DNA of 64,000 nucleotides from PALSA-1004 sp963804885 (GTDB taxonomy: Bacteria > Pseudomonadota > Gammaproteobacteria > Burkholderiales > SG8-41), in assembly GCA_963804885.1 (NCBI GenBank), contig CAWDSF010000021.1, positions 248,001 to 312,000 of the forward strand, in the 5' to 3' direction. Each line of letters begins with the position of its first letter. Position 1 is the stretch's first letter. This document shows positions 45,849 to 54,338 of this stretch, in pieces. The notes beneath the pieces were generated by a model. That model had not been told where the DNA came from. It saw nothing but the letters and a program-made list of their open reading frames with translations, and did no database searches. A program made the position numbers and the translations under genes.

Positions 45849-46796
45849 ATGAGAAAACTGAAAATCGCCGCGGCCCAGTTGGGTCCGCTCCATCTGGCCG
45901 ACACGCGGACGACCGCGACCAAGCGGCTCGTCAAACTGCTGCGCGACGCGCACAGCATGGGCGCGAAGTTCGTCGTGTTTCCCGAGCTCGCGTTCACGAC
46001 GTTTTTCCCGCGCTACTGGTATGAAGACCAGGCCGAGACCGACCGCAAGTTTTACGAGGCCACGATTCCTTCCGCCGAAACGCAGCCGCTGTTCGACGAA
46101 GCGAAGAAGCTCGGCATCGGCTTTTATCTGGGCTATGCGGAACTTACGCAGGAAGCAGGCCGCACGCGCCGCTTCAACACGTCGATTCTCGTCGGGCCGG
46201 ACGGCACCGTCGTTGGCAAGTACCGCAAGATCCACCTGCCCGGCCACGCCGAGCACAAGCCCAAGGCCAAGTTTCAGCACCTGGAGAAGAAGTACTTCGA
46301 AGTCGGCAATCTCGGCTTTCGCGTTTGGAATTTCATGGACACGATTGCCGGCATGATGATCTGCAACGACCGGCGCTGGCCTGAAGCATTCCGCGTCCTG
46401 GCGCTGCAGGGCGCCGAAATCGTCGCTCTGGGCTTCAATACGCCGAGTGAAAATCTGGACTTTCCCGAAGCGCCCGCACTGCGCGTGCATCATCACCTGA
46501 TTACGGCGCAGGCCATGGCCTACCAGAACGCGATCTGGCTCATCGAAACGGCGAAATGCGGATTCGAGGACGGCAACCGCATGTTCGGGCACTCGCTGAT
46601 CGTCGCGCCGACGGGCGAGATCGCGGCGAAATCGTTGAGCGAGGAAGACGAGGTGATCTGCGTCAACGCCGATCTCGATCTCGCCGCCGACTTGAAGCGT
46701 ACGGTGTTCAACTTCGCAGCGCACCGCCGCCCCGAGCATTACAAGTTGATCGTCGAGCGCGTCGGCGCGGAAATCACGCCGGCAAAAGGCCCGTAG
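45849..46796 (+). CDS. N-carbamoyl-D-amino-acid hydrolase-like carbon-nitrogen hydrolase
   Basis: 315 aa, nitrilase superfamily. The catalytic triad sits at family positions: Glu46 in FPELAFTTFFPRYW, Lys127 in KYRKIHLPGH, Cys172 in MMICNDRRWPEAF. The long matches GKYRKIHLPGHAEH, FQHLEKKYFEVGNLGF and ICNDRRWPEA are those of D-carbamoylases used in hydantoin breakdown. It releases a D-amino acid, CO2 and ammonia from the N-carbamoyl compound. The frame is open back to 45777 inside the repeat; ATG 45849 gives the family start. With the cyclic amidohydrolase upstream it suggests a ureide/hydantoin-like route. Confidence 0.9.
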   Translation: MRKLKIAAAQLGPLHLADTRTTATKRLVKLLRDAHSMGAKFVVFPELAFTTFFPRYWYEDQAETDRKFYEATIPSAETQPLFDEAKKLGIGFYLGYAELTQEAGRTRRFNTSILVGPDGTVVGKYRKIHLPGHAEHKPKAKFQHLEKKYFEVGNLGFRVWNFMDTIAGMMICNDRRWPEAFRVLALQGAEIVALGFNTPSENLDFPEAPALRVHHHLITAQAMAYQNAIWLIETAKCGFEDGNRMFGHSLIVAPTGEIAAKSLSEEDEVICVNADLDLAADLKRTVFNFAAHRRPEHYKLIVERVGAEITPAKGP

Positions 46797-46800
46797 CAAT

Positions 46801-46904
46801 CGTCATTCTGGCGTACGCCAGAATCCAGGGTTTTCAAGCGCCCTGCCCCCATCCTACCTTCCCCGCGAGCGGGGGAAGGGGATACCGGCGTACGCCGGAA
46901 TGAC
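46801..46904. repeat. REP-like element, family A, copy 4, with nested hairpin
   Basis: Outer arms CGTCATTCTGGCGTACGCCA plus GAATCCAGG (46801-46829) and GGATACCGGCGTACGCCGGA plus ATGAC (46880-46904). Inside is a separate hairpin CCTTCCCC-GCGAGC-GGGGGAAGG. It begins 4 bp after the carbamoylase stop and ends 19 bp before the receptor stop, so it is the convergent spacer. Confidence 0.85.
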
Positions 46905-46923
46905 AAGGCTGGCGCGTTCCCGT

Positions 46924-47901
46924 TTACTGCGACGGTATCCCCGCTGCTTTCGCCGCTTTCCGATAACGCTCGATTTCCCGCGGCAACAAGTCGTTCAGTT
47001 GTGCCGGAGGCAGCGACCACGCCTCGATATTCTGGTCGCTCAGAAACTTTTTCATGTCGGCGCTCGCCAGGATGTGCGCGATCGCTGCGGCGATGAAATC
47101 GCGCCGCTCAGAGGTGATCCCCGCCGGCGCGAATATCGCCCACCACAATTCGTAGCTGTAGCCCGGCACGCCCGACTGCGCGATCGCGGGCAGGCCCGGC
47201 AGCAATGCCGAGGGCTCCGCGGTCGTGACGCCCAGCGCGCGCAGCCGGCCGGCTTTAATCTGCGGGCTGACCGCGGGCGAGCTCGCGAACAGCATTTCGA
47301 CTTCGCCCGACATGACCGAGATCGCCGCTTCGGCGACGCCTTTGTACGGGATGTGCGTGAGACTGATGCCAGCCGCCGACGCGAACAACGATGCGGCGAA
47401 ATGATTGTTCCCGCCGGTGCCCGCCGACGAGTAATTCAGCTTGCCGGGATGTTGCCTGGCGAGCGCAACGAGCTCCTTGACGGATTTCGCCGGCACCGAC
47501 GGATGCACGACGAGCACCAGTGGAGTTTTCGCGACCGCTGCGACTGGCACGATGGCGCGCGCCGGATCGAACGGCAGCTTCTCGCGAATCGCGGCAGTCG
47601 CGGGATACGACGAAGTATGGCCGAGCAACGTGTAGCCGTCGGGCGCCGACTTCGCGGCAAGTTCAGTCCCGATCATGCCGCTCGCGCCGGCGCGATTGTC
47701 GACGACGACGTTCCTGCCCCAGGTTTCCGCGAGCCGTTGCGCGACGCCGCGCATCACTACATCCGCGCCGCCGCCGGCCGTATAAGGCACGATCATCTGC
47801 ACGGGCTTGGCCGGAAAGGATTGTGCGGCGGCATGCGGGGCGGCGCATATGGACAGGACGGCGCACAGATTCGTCGCCGCAGTTCGTAACCGGGTAGTCA
47901 T
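46924..47901 (-). CDS. Bug/TctC-family substrate-binding protein (12)
   Basis: 325 aa from ATG 47901 (AGGGACG upstream); the frame is open to 48093 but would run into the divergent gene. Signal peptide ends PHAAAQ; mature SFPAKPVQMIVPY. Blocks: YTAGGGADVVMRGVAQ (Val-Met-Arg where most have Ile-Ala-Arg), VVVDNRAGASGMIGTE, LTHIPYKGVAEAAISVMSGE and GVPGYSYELWWAI (Trp-Trp for Trp-Tyr). It converges on the carbamoylase gene across the composite repeat, and diverges from receptor 13 over 109 bp. Confidence 0.94.
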   Translation of the reverse strand: MTTRLRTAATNLCAVLSICAAPHAAAQSFPAKPVQMIVPYTAGGGADVVMRGVAQRLAETWGRNVVVDNRAGASGMIGTELAAKSAPDGYTLLGHTSSYPATAAIREKLPFDPARAIVPVAAVAKTPLVLVVHPSVPAKSVKELVALARQHPGKLNYSSAGTGGNNHFAASLFASAAGISLTHIPYKGVAEAAISVMSGEVEMLFASSPAVSPQIKAGRLRALGVTTAEPSALLPGLPAIAQSGVPGYSYELWWAIFAPAGITSERRDFIAAAIAHILASADMKKFLSDQNIEAWSLPPAQLNDLLPREIERYRKAAKAAGIPSQ

Positions 47902-48010
47902 TGTTTTAGCGTCCCTGCAGGCGTGCACTGCACAGGCGGATTCTGTCAAACTGCACATTCGTCGGCAGAGCCTGATTCTACTATTGCCGTGCGATGCGAG
48001 GAGCCCGCCG

Positions 48011-49033
48011 ATGGTAACTATCGTAGCGACGCGATGCCACATTAAGGTGCGTTGGTCCGCAGCCGCTGTGACGATTGCAATGTGCGGCAGCACTGCGGTC
48101 GCCCAAGCGGCGATGACGGCCGCGGAAGTGCAGGCTTATCCGTCGAAACCCATCCGCATCATCACGCCCTTTTCACCGGGTGGATCGGGCGACGCAATCA
48201 TGCGCGTCGTCGGCCAGAAACTCACGGACGCCTGGGGTCAACCGTCGATCATGGACAACCGCGCCGGTGCGAGCGGCGTGATCGGCTTGCAGCTGGCCGC
48301 GAAGTCGGCGCCGGACGGCTATACGCTCGTGCATGGCACCGCCAGCACGCACACGATCAATCCCATACTGCAAAAAGATCTGCCGTACGACGCGATCCGG
48401 GATTTTGCGCCCGTCGCGATCCTGATGGCGACGCCCAACATCATCGTCGCGCATCCGACCGTTCCTGCCGCGAACCTGAAGGAGCTGATCCAGCTGGCGC
48501 GCAGCAAGCCGGGGCAGTTCAGTTACGCGTCGAACGGCACAGGCACCGTGTCGCACATGGCGGGCGAGCTGCTCAATCTCGAAGCCGGCATCAAGCTCGT
48601 GCACGTGCCTTACAAGGGCGCCGGCCAGGGCATCATCGAAGTGCTGGGCGGCCACGTGCAATTGCTGATCGGCGCAGTGGCCACATCGTTGCCGCACGTG
48701 ACATCCGGCAGGCTCAAGGCGCTGGGCGTCAGCAGCCTGCAGCGCGCAGCCGCCGCGCCTAACGTGCCGACCGTTGCCGAATCCGGATTGCCCGGGTTCG
48801 AAGTCGTGCAGTGGTTCGCGATATATGCGCCCGCGAAAACACCGAAGGAAATCGTCGCGAAACTCAACGCCGAAATCAACCGTGCGCTCAACCAGCCGAA
48901 CGTGAAAAGCGAATTCACGCGCCAGGGCTTCGACGTCGATAACAAAACGCCGGAAGAATTCGCGCGCTACATGCAAGCAGAAACGGTCAAGTGGACGAAG
49001 CTCATCAAAGCGGCGGGAATTCGTGTCGACTGA
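48011..49033 (+). CDS. Bug/TctC-family substrate-binding protein (13)
   Basis: 340 aa; ATG 48011 follows GAGGAGCCCGCCG. The signal peptide is long (VRWSAAAVTIAMCGSTAVAQ) with extra residues before the mature YPSKPIRIITPF. Blocks: FSPGGSGDAIMRVVGQ, SIMDNRAGASGVIGLQ (Met-Asp-Asn), VHVPYKGAGQGIIEVLGGH, GLPGFEVVQWFAI. Its stop overlaps the start of the next receptor by 11 bp, so both come from one mRNA. The GDAIMR variant is shared in part with receptor 12 (ADVVMR) across the divergent promoter. Confidence 0.94.
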   Translation: MVTIVATRCHIKVRWSAAAVTIAMCGSTAVAQAAMTAAEVQAYPSKPIRIITPFSPGGSGDAIMRVVGQKLTDAWGQPSIMDNRAGASGVIGLQLAAKSAPDGYTLVHGTASTHTINPILQKDLPYDAIRDFAPVAILMATPNIIVAHPTVPAANLKELIQLARSKPGQFSYASNGTGTVSHMAGELLNLEAGIKLVHVPYKGAGQGIIEVLGGHVQLLIGAVATSLPHVTSGRLKALGVSSLQRAAAAPNVPTVAESGLPGFEVVQWFAIYAPAKTPKEIVAKLNAEINRALNQPNVKSEFTRQGFDVDNKTPEEFARYMQAETVKWTKLIKAAGIRVD

Positions 49034-50012
49034 GCTGCGGCTGCATGCGGGATGTCTCGCCGTCGCCGCGTTGCTTGCCGCGACGGATGCCCCGGCGCAG
49101 AGCCCTGCCGCCGGTTATCCCAGCAAGCAGATTCGCCTGATCGTGCCGTTCGTCGCCGGCGGGCCCAACGATATTCTGGCGCGCGCGGTCGGCCAGCGGC
49201 TCACCGAACGGTGGGGACAGCCGGTCGTCATCGACAATCGTCCCGGTGCAGGCGGCAACATCGGCGCGGAACTCGTGGCCAAATCCGCGCCCGATGGCTA
49301 TACGCTGTTGCTGCCGACGCAGGGCATACTCACCGTCAATCCCGCGCTCGCCAAAGTGCGCTTCGACACGCTGAAGGATTTTGCGCCGATCACGCTGGTG
49401 GCGAACCTCACGAGCGTGATGGTCGTGAATCCGTCGTTGCAGGTGAAGACCGTGAAGGAATTGATCGCGCTCGCCAAGGCACGGCCCGGCGAGTTGACCT
49501 ACGGCACGCCGGGCAATGGTTCGGCGAGTCATCTCGCGATGGAAATGTTCAACCGCGCGGCGCAGGTCAATATCCGGCACATTCCGTACAAGGGCGCCGC
49601 GCCCGCGGTCGTCGACCTGATCGGCGGGAATCTGCAGGTCATGCTGATCGGCGTGCCCGTCGTTATGCCGCACGTCACGTCGGGCCGGCTGGTGGCGCTG
49701 GGAGTCGCGAGTGCCGGGCCGTCACCGATGGCGCCGGGCATGATCACGATTGCGGAGTCCGGCGGATTGCCGGGATTCGAAATCCGCAATTGGCTCGGCC
49801 TCGTCGCGGCCGCCGGCACGCCGCGCGACATCGTCGACAAACTGAGCACGTCGATCAACGAAATTCTGCGCGTGCCGGAAGTGAAGGAGCAGTTGCTGAA
49901 AAGCGGGTTCGAGCCGACCGGCAGCACGCCCGAATACTTCGCGAGCTATCTCGAAGCGGAACTCAAGTATTGGGCGAAGGTGGTGAAGGACGCGGGCATC
50001 ACGGCGGATTAG
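49023..50012 (+). CDS. Bug/TctC-family substrate-binding protein (14)
   Basis: 329 aa. Start is GTG 49023 inside the preceding receptor gene (11-bp overlap). Signal peptide ends TDAPAQ; mature GYPSKQIRLIVPF. Blocks: FVAGGPNDILARAVGQ, VVIDNRPGAGGNIGAE, IRHIPYKGAAPAVVDLIGGN, GLPGFEIRNWLGL. Tandem overlapping receptor genes are unusual because each receptor normally works alone; the two may bind different ligands of one pathway. It converges on a PrpD gene over 64 bp containing a hairpin. Confidence 0.93.
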   Translation: MSTELRLHAGCLAVAALLAATDAPAQSPAAGYPSKQIRLIVPFVAGGPNDILARAVGQRLTERWGQPVVIDNRPGAGGNIGAELVAKSAPDGYTLLLPTQGILTVNPALAKVRFDTLKDFAPITLVANLTSVMVVNPSLQVKTVKELIALAKARPGELTYGTPGNGSASHLAMEMFNRAAQVNIRHIPYKGAAPAVVDLIGGNLQVMLIGVPVVMPHVTSGRLVALGVASAGPSPMAPGMITIAESGGLPGFEIRNWLGLVAAAGTPRDIVDKLSTSINEILRVPEVKEQLLKSGFEPTGSTPEYFASYLEAELKYWAKVVKDAGITAD

Positions 50013-50049
50013 TTCTGAATCAGAATGTCCGCTCGCCCCCTCACCCCAG

Positions 50050-50072
50050 CCCTCTCCCACCAGGGGAGAGGG
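50050..50072. terminator. Hairpin between convergent receptor 14 and PrpD genes
   Basis: CCCTCTCCC (50050-50058) pairs with GGGAGAGGG (50064-50072) around ACCAG. The preceding CCCTCACCCCAGCCCTCTCC context is a common proteobacterial intergenic repeat. It is suitably placed to end both transcripts, though the T run is weak. Confidence 0.6.
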
Positions 50073-50076
50073 AGTA

Positions 50077-51471
50077 TTAAGCCGGAATCGTGAGCTTGAT
50101 CAGCTGGTCGGTCGCCTTGTCGAGCCGGTCAAGATTGCGGCACGCATCCGCGAGTTGCGCGAATTGCGCAGCGGCAATCGGCATTCCGGGAATCGTCGGC
50201 GCCATGCGCTTGAGCAGGCCTTCAAAATCGAAAATGAATTCGCGGCCGGTGCCTTCTTTCGTATAGCTCTTGCCGTCTTTGGTGAACACCGTGATGCGCG
50301 GGCCGAACAGCGTGCGGCGCACCATCGGAATGATCGTGACGCGATGCATGAGATCGAGCACTTCCGGCGGATCCGTGTCGTCCGGCATCGGCACCGACGC
50401 GCGCAATAACGGATAGCCACGCGTCGCCGCGCCGTACGCAGTGAAGTATTGCGTGCTGCGAACTTTGGGCTTGCCGTCGTAGTCGGGCGTGCGAAACGCC
50501 GGGCTCGGGTATTCGGTCTCGAACCAGTTGACCACCGCCTCGATGCGGTCGATGTCCTTGTACTTGATGTCGTGTTCGGCGCAGAGTGCCGCGGTCACGT
50601 CGATGTGCGCGATGTTGTAGCCGGCAGTTGAGTAAATGCGGAACAGCGTCTCCGGAAAGATCCATGTCTTGCCGAGCCCCTCGGTGATCTTGCGAAGGTC
50701 GGTTTTGGTGTCGCCGGTGTAACTATAGGAGAGTGTGCCGCGATTGTTGCCGGTGTACGCGTGATAAAAGCCGGCGTCGCCTTCCAGCGTCGTCTCGCCG
50801 CTCACTTTGCCCTGCTTGCCCATGGCCACCGCGAGCAACGCATTGCGCACTGCACCGCCTTCGCGCAGCGACTTGCCCCCGCTGCGCGCGCCTTCGAGGT
50901 TGCCGGCGGCAAGGTTCACGCACTGCGCGATCGCGCTGTGGATCTGGTTCGCATCGAGGCCCTGGATCTTCGCGGCTGCGACAGCGGCACCGAAAATTCC
51001 GAACACGGGACCTGAGTGGAATCCGCGCGACATTATCGTCGGAATGAATTCGGCGGCCATGCGCTCCATGACTTCATAGCCGGCCACGACACCCGTGAGA
51101 AACGTCTTGCCGGAGCAGCCGGTGATTTCAGCCGCCACCAACGCCGCAGGCAGTATTGCAGTGCCCGGATGCGTGAGCATGCGAAACGTGTCCCACTTGC
51201 CGCCGGCGAGCATCATCTCCGAGTTGACGAAAGCGGCACCCGCCTTGGTGAGTTTGGCGCCTTTCACGAGCACGGTCGCGGCACCGCCGCCGCCCGCTTC
51301 CTCCTCCTGCATCAGCGCCAGCGCCTCCTTGCTCGGTTTCATATCGACCGCGAGCAGCGCCGATATCAGCGCCTGCAGCGTACAGCTCTTGGCGCGGTCC
51401 ACCACTTCCGGCGGCAGGTTTTCATATTTGAGATTGGCGACGAATTCGCCGAACTGGCGGCTCATAGACAT
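50077..51471 (-). CDS. MmgE/PrpD family protein
   Basis: 464 aa from ATG 51471 (51465 is a second in-frame ATG; GTG 51510 is less likely). The N-terminus FVANLKYENLPPEVVDRAK is typical. The usual H-x-x-D-D-T-H loop is replaced by GGKWDTFRMLTHPGTAILP (about residues 104-122), keeping Asp and His. GYEVMERMAAEFIP and RGFHSGPVFGIFGAAVAAAK follow. Wedged between receptor 14 (convergent) and receptor 15 (divergent), so again a PrpD beside Bug genes. Its divergence from the three others in the window suggests a distinct substrate. Confidence 0.92.
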   Translation of the reverse strand: MSMSRQFGEFVANLKYENLPPEVVDRAKSCTLQALISALLAVDMKPSKEALALMQEEEAGGGGAATVLVKGAKLTKAGAAFVNSEMMLAGGKWDTFRMLTHPGTAILPAALVAAEITGCSGKTFLTGVVAGYEVMERMAAEFIPTIMSRGFHSGPVFGIFGAAVAAAKIQGLDANQIHSAIAQCVNLAAGNLEGARSGGKSLREGGAVRNALLAVAMGKQGKVSGETTLEGDAGFYHAYTGNNRGTLSYSYTGDTKTDLRKITEGLGKTWIFPETLFRIYSTAGYNIAHIDVTAALCAEHDIKYKDIDRIEAVVNWFETEYPSPAFRTPDYDGKPKVRSTQYFTAYGAATRGYPLLRASVPMPDDTDPPEVLDLMHRVTIIPMVRRTLFGPRITVFTKDGKSYTKEGTGREFIFDFEGLLKRMAPTIPGMPIAAAQFAQLADACRNLDRLDKATDQLIKLTIPA

Positions 51472-51613
51472 GGTGGTTTCTTTCAGACGATATTCGAGGG
51501 GATGGACCACTGCGGGAAACGGGGAAAATTATACCGCGCCGCCGTGCGAGCGCGCTTCGACGCCCGGTAGATGCGCGTAAAATAACCGCGACATAGCCCG
51601 GGCGAGAAGACTT

Positions 51614-52606
51614 ATGAATTGGTCAGGTGTGATTCAACGCGCTTGGGCGATCACGCCGCTGTTGGCTCTCGTCGCGTCTGCGCCAGCCGTTCAGGCGCAA
51701 AGCAAGTACCCGGAGCGTCCGATCCGCCTGATCATCCCGTACGCGCCCGGTGGTGCAACGGATATCATGGGCCGCAAGTTTGCCGCGCACGTCGGCCCGC
51801 TGCTCGGCCAGAACCTGATCGTGGACAACAAAGCCGGCGCGAACGGCGTGATCGGGACGACCGAGGCCGCTCGCGCGAAGCCTGACGGTTACACGCTCCT
51901 GGTTGGCACGTCATCGACGCACGCGCTCAATCCGACTGCGATGGAAAACCCGCCCTACGATCCGGTCAAGGACTTCGCGCCGGTTGCCGTGCTCGGCATC
52001 GTGCCTATCGTCATTGCGGTGCATCCCAGCGTCCCCGCGAAGACGCTGCAGGAGCTGATCGCGGTCGTGCGCAAAAACCCGCGTAAATATTCATACGGCT
52101 CCTCGGGTTTCGGCAGCATCAATCATCTCGCCGGGGAACTGCTGCAAAAGCAGGTGCCCGGTTTTGTGATTCAGCATGTGCCCTACAAAGGCAGCGGACC
52201 GAGTGCGATCGATCTGATCGCCGGACAGATTCCCCTGCTCATTTCGACGTTCAGCTCCGTTTCCGCGTACTACAAGGCGGGCAGGCTGCGCATACTCGCC
52301 GTGTTCAGCGAAGCGCGCATGGCGGCGAGCCCGGAGATTCCCACCGCGCTCGAAAGCGGCGTGCCGGGAATGCTCGCGTATACCTACAGCATCATTTGCG
52401 CGCCGGCCGGCACGCCGCCGCCGGTGATCGATGCCTTGTATCGCGCGACCGAGCAAGTCATACGGGACAAATCATTTCAGACCGAATCGCGCGACCTTGG
52501 TTTCGAGAGTGTGGACTCCAGCCCAGAGAAAGCCGGCCGCTTCATCAGGGAGGAGCTTGCGCGCTGGGCGCCGATCATCAAGGCGACGGGCGCCAAGCTC
52601 GAATGA
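51614..52606 (+). CDS. Bug/TctC-family substrate-binding protein (15)
   Basis: 330 aa. ATG 51614 follows GAGAAGACTT. Signal peptide ends APAVQAQ; mature SKYPERPIRLIIPY. Blocks: YAPGGATDIMGRKFAA (Met-Gly-Arg variant), LIVDNKAGANGVIGTT (Lys for Arg), IQHVPYKGSGPSAIDLIAGQ, GVPGMLAYTYSII (the Trp-Tyr-Gly motif lost). It stands 40 bp before the D-aminoacylase-like gene and is likely co-transcribed with it, which makes an N-acyl amino acid or similar amide a candidate ligand. Confidence 0.94.
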   Translation: MNWSGVIQRAWAITPLLALVASAPAVQAQSKYPERPIRLIIPYAPGGATDIMGRKFAAHVGPLLGQNLIVDNKAGANGVIGTTEAARAKPDGYTLLVGTSSTHALNPTAMENPPYDPVKDFAPVAVLGIVPIVIAVHPSVPAKTLQELIAVVRKNPRKYSYGSSGFGSINHLAGELLQKQVPGFVIQHVPYKGSGPSAIDLIAGQIPLLISTFSSVSAYYKAGRLRILAVFSEARMAASPEIPTALESGVPGMLAYTYSIICAPAGTPPPVIDALYRATEQVIRDKSFQTESRDLGFESVDSSPEKAGRFIREELARWAPIIKATGAKLE

Positions 52607-52646
52607 CTGCCCCCATGCCCGTACTGCATTCCACGGAGGTTTTTGC

Positions 52647-54326
52647 ATGAACCATGATTTGCTGATCAAAAACGGCACGGTAATCGACGGCACCGGCAAA
52701 GACCGCTTCCGCGGCGATGTCGCCGTCAAAGCGGGGCGCATCGTGCAAGTCGGCAGGGTCGACGGCGCGGCCGCCAAGGTCATCGATGCGCAAGGCCAGA
52801 TCGTATGTCCCGGCTTCGTCGACCCGCATACGCATTACGACGCGCAGATCACGTGGGACCGCCTGCTCTCGAGTTCGGCCGAGCATGGCATCACCACGGT
52901 TACGATGGGAAACTGCGGAGTCGGGATCGCGCCGTGCAGGCCGGCGGCGCGCGAGTTGTTGATCGACGACCTCGTAACGGTCGAGGGCATCGACAAGAAT
53001 GTGCTGGCGCAGGGCATCGAGTGGGGTTGGGAGACTTTTCCCCAGTACATCGATGCCGCCGAGAAGCGTGGCACCGCGCTCAATCTCGCGTTCCTCGCGC
53101 CGCTCGCGCCGCTGCGCACCTATGTGCTCGGCAGCGAGGCGAACGAACGCGCGGCAACGCCGGCCGAAACGAAAGTCATGGCGCAGATGCTGCGCGACGC
53201 GATGGATGCTGGTGCGTGGGGCTTCAGCACGACCGCCAGCCGTCAACACATCGGCCACGGTGGCAAGCCGCTGGCGGCACGCCTGGCGAGCCGCGATGAA
53301 CTTACGGCGTTTGGCGCGGTGTTGAAACAACTGAACCGCGGCGTAATCGAGCTTGCGCTCACCAAAGCTTACGCGACGCTGGCGGATGACGAGTACGAGT
53401 TGCTCGACTTCATGCTGAGCGCCAGCGGCCGCCCGGTCACCTGGCTCTCGCTGCATAACCTGATCGAGAAGCCGAATGCGGTCGCCGCGATCCTCGACCG
53501 CATCGCCCCGCTGCTGGCGCGCGGCGCGAAACCGCAGATACTGACGCGTCCGCTGCTGTACGACATGAACCTGCGCCGGCCGTTTCAGTTTACCGAGATG
53601 AAGGCGGCGAAGCCGTTATTCGACGCGTCGTCCGATGAGCAGAAAGCGATCTACGCCGACGCCGGATTTCGCGCGGCGTTCAAGGAAGAGCTCAAGCTCG
53701 GACGCAAATGGGCCGGCCTTGCGCAGAACGTGATCGTCGTATCCGTCGAAAACGCGGCACTCAGGAAATACGAAGGGCGCACGGTCGGGCAGATTGCCCA
53801 AGAACTGGGCCGCGATGCCAACGACGTGTTCTTCGACATCGCGGTCGACGATGATCTGAACGTGAAGTTCGTGACACCGCGGGCCAATACCGATCCGGTC
53901 GCACTGGCCGCGGTACTCCGCGACTCGCGCACGATGATAGGTCTCTCGGACGCGGGCGCGCATCTCGATATGTTGTGCGAAGCAGGCTACACGACGTATC
54001 TGCTCGGATATTGGGTGCGCGAACAGAAGGCGCTGAGCCTCGAGCATGCGATCAAGCGCATCACGTCGGAGCCGGCGGACTTTTTCGGCTTCAAGGGACG
54101 CGGCCGGCTGCAAGCGGGCGCGGCAGCCGACGTCGTCGTGTTCGACGAAAATACCATCAGCTCGCCGCTGCGCCCGTCCGCAGTCAAAGACCTGCCGGCG
54201 GGCGGCACACGGCTCTATTGCAAGGCGAGCGGCGTTCGCGACGTGATCGTCAACGGTCAAACTCTCTACGAGAACGGCCGGCACACGGGCGCAATCGCCG
54301 GGCAGATTCTGCGGTCCGGCGGATGA
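52647..54326 (+). CDS. N-acyl-D-amino-acid deacylase family amidohydrolase
   Basis: 559 aa. Amidohydrolase barrel with metal pair PGFVDPHTHYDAQ (about residues 58-70), TTVTMGNCGVGIAPCRP (the Cys metal ligand of D-aminoacylases), GAWGFSTTASRQHIGHGG, and the active-site Asp in LSDAGAHLDMLCEAG. The C-terminal LQAGAAADVVVFDENT and VIVNGQTLYENG belong to the small beta domain. It hydrolyses an N-acyl D-amino acid or a related amide. GGAGG lies 7 nt before ATG 52647. A long frame starting at 52431 overlaps receptor 15 and is not the true start. Confidence 0.93.
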   Translation: MNHDLLIKNGTVIDGTGKDRFRGDVAVKAGRIVQVGRVDGAAAKVIDAQGQIVCPGFVDPHTHYDAQITWDRLLSSSAEHGITTVTMGNCGVGIAPCRPAARELLIDDLVTVEGIDKNVLAQGIEWGWETFPQYIDAAEKRGTALNLAFLAPLAPLRTYVLGSEANERAATPAETKVMAQMLRDAMDAGAWGFSTTASRQHIGHGGKPLAARLASRDELTAFGAVLKQLNRGVIELALTKAYATLADDEYELLDFMLSASGRPVTWLSLHNLIEKPNAVAAILDRIAPLLARGAKPQILTRPLLYDMNLRRPFQFTEMKAAKPLFDASSDEQKAIYADAGFRAAFKEELKLGRKWAGLAQNVIVVSVENAALRKYEGRTVGQIAQELGRDANDVFFDIAVDDDLNVKFVTPRANTDPVALAAVLRDSRTMIGLSDAGAHLDMLCEAGYTTYLLGYWVREQKALSLEHAIKRITSEPADFFGFKGRGRLQAGAAADVVVFDENTISSPLRPSAVKDLPAGGTRLYCKASGVRDVIVNGQTLYENGRHTGAIAGQILRSGG

Positions 54327-54338
54327 CGATCGCCTTTC

